A stretch of 8,922 nt of DNA from Spirochaetaceae bacterium (GTDB lineage: Bacteria > Spirochaetota > Spirochaetia > Treponematales > Breznakiellaceae): assembly GCA_031280705.1 (NCBI GenBank), contig JAITGJ010000160.1, positions 1 through 8,922 of the forward strand. The letters are read 5' to 3'. The notes below the pieces were generated by a model. It did no database searches, had not been told where the DNA came from, and saw only the letters and a list, made by a program, of their open reading frames with translations. Below, piece by piece: positions 7,001-8,922 of the stretch (positions are counted from its first letter, which is position 1; every line of letters begins with the position of its first letter). The translations under genes were made by a program, and so were the position numbers.

Positions 7001-7109
7001 GGGCATCAACGCCCATATCGCCAAGCCTGTTGACGCGGAAGTTCTTTTCGGCACGCTCGCGCAGTGGCTGCCCAAAACGGCCGGTTCGGCCCAGGGCAAC
7101 GCTGATTGA
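4020..7109 (+). CDS. Hybrid sensor histidine kinase (Cache-like, three PAS, HisKA, HATPase, receiver)
   Basis: 1029 residues. Domains in order: TM1 (about 8-28); extracytoplasmic Cache/PDC-like sensor (about 30-215, with VVGILGVDYDVSTF at its end); TM2 (about 219-238); PAS1 (about 254-372); PAS2 (about 383-500); PAS3 (about 507-627); HisKA with SHEMRTPLNA, phosphorylated His658; HATPase with N-box Asn774, G1 DNGIGIP (807-813), F-box WEAFEQAD and G2 GGIGLSLSL (836-844); receiver (about 898-1018) with acidic pair Asp904/Asp905, phospho-acceptor Asp948, Ser980 and Lys1002. All catalytic residues are present. The G2 box departs from the usual GGTGLGLSI. PAS1 and PAS2 are clearly tandem duplicates. 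There is no clear HAMP and no HPt domain, so phosphate must pass to an HPt or regulator encoded elsewhere. The signal is unknown; Cache domains usually bind small metabolites in the periplasm. GGAG at 4007-4010 supports the ATG. No response regulator gene is adjacent. Confidence 0.93.
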   Translation: MKNLQLRSLTLLTGIGFIATIIAGVAFYGRFRDLTVEHSRIASETFTRYIDRLNQDTLGAMARYVEQKFPVLRDRERLRREAGTDWFWDQSRELTLLARSFNIAYIYYIEKTPDGYVFLMSSEIRRDYQAELLGAPVWTGSAPAFIDEAWESGQLTYSPEPTINHWGWLISAELPIIADGNVVGILGVDYDVSTFLEPLRESQLSISGRQSLLLDRMQRVLIAFIAVITVVMCIQMVLDYKTVLVPLRSMEAIERTRVMMDATPIACSIWDENCVMIDCNNESLRVLGLSKKSDYINHFYDLCPEYQQDGTATREKTVEKIRAALASGRERFEWMHRTASGEPLPVEITLVRVPWKDSYRIAAYFHDLREIRAKEQAAFESEERMKAMLDTMSFACYFFNEECEVLDCNQRAVELYGCTDKEMLLENFYNLSPEFQPDGSQSADQAKAHIRRAFHEGKNIFNWEHLRPDRTTLPVEVTLIRIKWKDGNRVVAYARDLSELMDTRENLVRLASIAESSPSIILYLGEEGNIEYLNPAASEISGFSTGELLGGGLRLIFSEKDLQRLNQGYIVAAQQKRVVKFEMNVKTRGGQIRDFSFSAFSTRLPSGKLGVGLLGRDISELKQIQRDLVAANEQTERALTREAFYNKAKTDFLSRVSHEMRTPLNAIIGVTRMAKKSAGKEQEPYFSKIGEASEYLLNMVNDILDMTGIDTGEFVFSSYAFNFEKTTRQIIDAITPKADVKEQRFITEIDPAIPPVLISDERRLRQIFVKLLSNAVQFTPEKGTIRFSARLVEQAEHECAVHFEVGDNGIGIPKEAQERLWEAFEQADNSITREHGGIGLSLSLIKRIVRMMNGDIRVESEPGRGALFVCNLRLGIERSLPERERPAPGTGVFDLSGRRILVVDDVDINRDIVFALLEDSGAAYDGARDGAEAVRMFSQSKYDVVLMDIHMPGMDGLDATRGIRALDLPWAASTPVLSLSADSSAEIQERGRAAGINAHIAKPVDAEVLFGTLAQWLPKTAGSAQGNAD

Positions 7110-7134
7110 CTTGACGCTCATCGGCGTTGCCCTG
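7092..7134 (+). terminator. Strong stem-loop overlapping the kinase stop codon
   Basis: A perfect 11-bp stem joins 7092-7102 (cagggcaacgc) to 7124-7134 (gcgttgccctg). It extends four more pairs inward, one of them G-U, to a 13-nt loop (7107-7119). The TGA stop lies in the loop-proximal part. No T tract follows, so it is not a classical intrinsic terminator. It could stabilise the 3' end of the kinase mRNA or act in rho-dependent or structural termination. Confidence 0.45.
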
Positions 7135-7152
7135 AGGGCGCACTGACCGCGC

Positions 7153-7183
7153 AACCGGAAGGCGCGGCCGGGTGTCATATACT
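7153..7183 (+). promoter_or_regulatory. Candidate promoter of the sigma-factor operon (ECF-type or housekeeping)
   Basis: AACC (7153-7156) is followed after 17 nt by GTCATA (7174-7179). This resembles ECF promoters, which carry an AAC core at -35 and a GTC-type -10, and would allow the encoded sigma factor to drive its own operon. The overlapping TATACT (7178-7183) is a good housekeeping -10 but has no matching -35 at 17 nt. The rest of the 7110-7258 spacer shows only GC-rich short palindromes (for example gcggccgc at 7205-7212). Confidence 0.35.
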
Positions 7184-7258
7184 AAACGGATCCATTCCCA
7201 ACCGGCGGCCGCTTTTTCGGCGGCGCTTTTGGCAGGGTCCAGGGTGAAGGAGTTGTTC

Positions 7259-7594
7259 ATGCAGCGGTCTACAGCCGCCCAGGTGATTGTTTCGATAATT
7301 CCCATCGTGGGAATTGTGATGGCCGCGGTGGTGGTGTTTTTTTACCTGCTCTGGAATCACCGCCAGAAAATGCTGCTGATTAAAACGGGAAACTATAAAC
7401 GGCCCGAATTTGATCTTCTTTCGTTCAGTCTGCTCACCGGGCTTCTGCTTTTTGCCATCGGGCTTACCCTTACCGTGTTCCTCGCCCTGATCCGGGGCCG
7501 GGATTATGCCCTGCTGGGGGGGATTATTCCCCTCGCCATAGGGGTTGGCCTCCTCGTATACTACGGTATAAGGCGGCGCGGTCAGGCCCGGTGA
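7259..7594 (+). CDS. Small three-helix membrane protein preceding the ECF sigma factor (DUF6249-like)
   Basis: 111 residues with three hydrophobic helices at about 7-32, 52-77 and 82-103. A cytoplasmic-type loop after the first helix (NHRQKMLLIKTGNYKRPEFD) links a basic stretch to a K-T-G segment. The layout, with helix one, then R/K-x-K-x-x-L-I-x-x-G, then a helical hairpin, resembles small DUF6249-type proteins; that assignment is from memory and tentative. ATG 7259 was chosen over an in-frame ATG at 7172 because AAGGAG (7247-7252) lies 6 nt upstream and the longer form adds a poorly hydrophobic tail. The sigma-factor gene starts 4 nt after its stop, so the two are co-translated. It may be an accessory membrane component of the sigma/anti-sigma switch; no biochemical role is known from the sequence. 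Confidence 0.75.
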   Translation: MQRSTAAQVIVSIIPIVGIVMAAVVVFFYLLWNHRQKMLLIKTGNYKRPEFDLLSFSLLTGLLLFAIGLTLTVFLALIRGRDYALLGGIIPLAIGVGLLVYYGIRRRGQAR

Positions 7595-7598
7595 GGCG

Positions 7599-8174
7599 AT
7601 GAGCGGGAGCCATCCGGGAGAGGCGTTACCGCCCGAAGACGACGAAACCACGGTCGCGCGGATTGTCGCCGGGCAAAAAGACCGGTTTCGCTTCCTGGTC
7701 CGCCGTCATGAGCGGGCGGTGTACGGCATGGGCCTGAGTTTTTTCAGGAATCCCGACGATGCCGCGGACTTTGCGCAGGATGTGTTTCTCAAGGCGTACC
7801 GGAGCCTCGCCCATTTTGAGGGGCGCGCGCGGTTTTCCACCTGGCTCTACCGGATTGCCTACAATACGGCGGTGAACAGCGTTTCCCGGCGGAAAGAGTA
7901 CCAGAGCCTTGCCGAAGCGGATACGGTGGTTGACGGGGACAATCCCGAACGGCGCGTGATCCGTTCCGCCGCGCGGGAAGCGGTTCTGGACGCGGTACGG
8001 GACCTGCCCGAAAAATACCGGGTCTGCGTGGACCTGTTCTTTTTTTACGACCGAAGCTACCAGGAGATTGAGGCGATTACCGGCTTCCCGGTAAACACGA
8101 TCAAGTCCCACGTATTTCGGGCAAAAAAGCTGCTCCGCGGCCGTCTGGAAGATTTCGGCGGCGGGGAGTTATAA
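7599..8174 (+). CDS. ECF (RpoE-like) RNA polymerase sigma factor
   Basis: 191 residues. Region 2 spans about 28-100: DDAADFAQDVFLKAYRSL is the core-binding 2.2 segment, and FEGRARFSTWLYRIAYNTAV lies in 2.3/2.4, which melts and recognises the -10. Region 4 spans about 128-183: LPEKYRVCVDLFFFYDRSYQ then EIEAI, with the helix-turn-helix TGFPVNTIKSHVFRAKKLLR, which recognises the -35. There is no region 1 or 3, as expected for this class. It redirects RNA polymerase to stress or envelope genes when released by its anti-sigma factor, very likely the zinc-finger membrane protein encoded from 8351. The start at ATG 7599 is 4 nt after the previous stop with only GGTGAGG very close upstream, so translation probably depends on coupling. 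It ends in TAA immediately followed by TAG. Confidence 0.95.
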   Translation: MSGSHPGEALPPEDDETTVARIVAGQKDRFRFLVRRHERAVYGMGLSFFRNPDDAADFAQDVFLKAYRSLAHFEGRARFSTWLYRIAYNTAVNSVSRRKEYQSLAEADTVVDGDNPERRVIRSAAREAVLDAVRDLPEKYRVCVDLFFFYDRSYQEIEAITGFPVNTIKSHVFRAKKLLRGRLEDFGGGEL

Positions 8175-8202
8175 TAGGGTTGTTTGATAACGGTGGCTAT
8201 TA

Positions 8203-8249
8203 GAGTTGTTCTGAAACTTCGCCAAGTTGGCGCAGTTTCATAACAACTT
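8203..8249. repeat. 46-nt near-perfect palindrome between sigma and anti-sigma genes
   Basis: Arms 8204-8224 and 8228-8248 pair over 21 positions with two mismatches (8211/8241 and 8219/8233), plus a G-U pair at 8203/8249, around a 3-nt loop (agt). The ends are agttgtt and aacaact. No T tract follows on either strand, so it is not an ordinary terminator. It looks like a dispersed palindromic repeat unit inserted into an operon, or an mRNA structure separating expression of the two genes. The rest of the 8175-8350 gap holds a TAG, an A6 run near 8256 and the ribosome binding site of the next gene. Confidence 0.6.
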
Positions 8250-8350
8250 CCGCTTAAAAAACGTTCGTTCGCAATGGAAAAAATGCGCCGCATCCACGGC
8301 GCCGCCGAAAGCGGTTTTCCAGCCGTTTTCGCCCGCGTGAGGAGTTTGTT

Positions 8351-8922
8351 ATGAAGGATTTACTGTACTGCCGCTTGATGGAAGACCGGATGTATGAATA
8401 TGCGGGGGATCATATATTTCCCCTCCGTTACCGGCTTGAACTGGCTTTCCATATCGTGTTTTGCCCCCGCTGCGCCGGAAAAATTGCCCGGCTGGAATAT
8501 ACCCGGGATCTTTTGCGGAGCGATTTTTTCCCCGCCCTCTGCGGCGTGGAGATGGAAAACCGTGTTATGGAGCTGGTGGCCTTTGAGACCATCGAAAACG
8601 GCGCCGGGGAAGGGCCGGCCGCCGCGCCCGACTTCCGTAGCTGGATTATTACCGGCGTTATCACCCTCCTGTCTCTCGGAACCGTCATTCTGGGCATCGA
8701 CTTTGGCTATCTGGCCGCCGCATCGGGATCGTCCTTCCTGATTCCAATCGGCATCATCATGGGCTTTGTGATTACGGTGTACGGCGCGCTGTTTATCGGG
8801 AGCCACGTCAGGGAACTTTCCGACCGGTTCGGCCTCCACGCGGGGGGGGGGGGGGACGAAGCGCCTGCGGGCCTGGTGGAGGTTGGTGGGCCCAGGAAGC
8901 TCCGGTTTGAGTATGCGTTTAC
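8351..8922 (+). CDS. Zinc-finger (ZAS-type) membrane anti-sigma factor, 3' end outside window
   Basis: 190 residues are present and the frame is still open at the window edge. The N-terminus carries His34-x3-Cys38-x2-Cys41 (HIVFCPRC), with Cys7 27 residues upstream as a plausible fourth ligand. This is the spacing of ZAS zinc-binding anti-sigma domains. Two hydrophobic helices follow (about 98-121 and 128-150), so the protein should be a membrane hairpin with the ZAS domain in the cytoplasm, holding the sigma factor encoded just upstream. GAGGAG (8339-8344) lies 6 nt before the ATG. A run of 14 G falls just after the second helix and encodes residues 165-168 (GGGG); the frame stays open through it at the present length. 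It is 176 nt from the sigma-factor stop, unusually far for such a pair. The remaining C-terminal length and any sensor domain are unknown. Confidence 0.8.
   Translation, partial: MKDLLYCRLMEDRMYEYAGDHIFPLRYRLELAFHIVFCPRCAGKIARLEYTRDLLRSDFFPALCGVEMENRVMELVAFETIENGAGEGPAAAPDFRSWIITGVITLLSLGTVILGIDFGYLAAASGSSFLIPIGIIMGFVITVYGALFIGSHVRELSDRFGLHAGGGGDEAPAGLVEVGGPRKLRFEYAF
8842..8855. repeat. 14-nt poly-G tract inside the anti-sigma coding sequence
   Basis: Fourteen consecutive G within the anti-sigma gene. At this length the frame continues to the window end. One extra G brings a TGA at 8908-8910 into frame about 18 codons later, while one fewer G leaves an open but different reading frame. Such intragenic G runs are typical contingency sites. 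Base-calling error in the run must be considered. Confidence 0.8.

Noticed and set aside
7172..7258. Upstream ATG for the small membrane protein
   Set aside because: No ribosome binding site at 7172, and the ATG overlaps the promoter candidate; 7259 is better supported.
8360..8839. - strand frame opposite the anti-sigma gene
   Set aside because: The + strand shows HxxxCxxC, two membrane helices and a good ribosome binding site; the antisense frame has no features.

Overview
The window is GC-rich and densely coded. The best guess is a spirochaete of the Treponema/termite-gut treponeme type. The hints are a FliL-type protein, a GLUG-repeat surface protein, a multi-PAS hybrid kinase and long G/C homopolymer tracts like those of treponemal contingency loci. 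No single gene fixes the taxon, so this is an inference of modest confidence.

Layout. Positions 1-693 (+) hold the 3' end of a GLUG-repeat protein. A palindrome-rich spacer (694-821) with a bidirectional terminator separates it from a convergent pair (822-2758, -): an Rrf2-family regulator with three cysteines, translationally coupled by an ATGA overlap to a 490-residue membrane protein that appears to carry three winged-helix-like repeats. A run of 13 C on the + strand (13 G on the coding strand) sits directly beside a -10-like box upstream of the regulator. Next comes a FliL-like membrane protein (2923-3483, -), divergent from a small single-domain cupin (3559-3903, +). A 1029-residue hybrid histidine kinase follows (4020-7109, +): Cache/PDC-like sensor, three PAS domains, HisKA, HATPase and receiver. 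A strong stem-loop overlaps its stop codon. The right end is an envelope-stress type module: a small three-helix membrane protein (7259-7594), an ECF sigma factor (7599-8174), a 176-nt gap with a 46-nt palindrome, and a zinc-finger anti-sigma factor (from 8351) that runs off the window and has 14 consecutive G inside its coding sequence.

How the genes may work together. The right-hand genes form a probable sigma/anti-sigma switch, with an ECF-type promoter candidate in front of the first gene that would permit autoregulation. The Rrf2 regulator is probably an Fe-S or redox sensor and is tied to a membrane partner of unknown function. The kinase has no adjacent response regulator or HPt gene, so its partners must lie elsewhere.

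The most interesting signal is the pair of long G/C tracts, one in a promoter-like position of a regulator and one inside an anti-sigma gene. If these lengths are real and variable, two global regulators may be phase-variable. No tRNA, rRNA, CRISPR array or transposase gene was seen.
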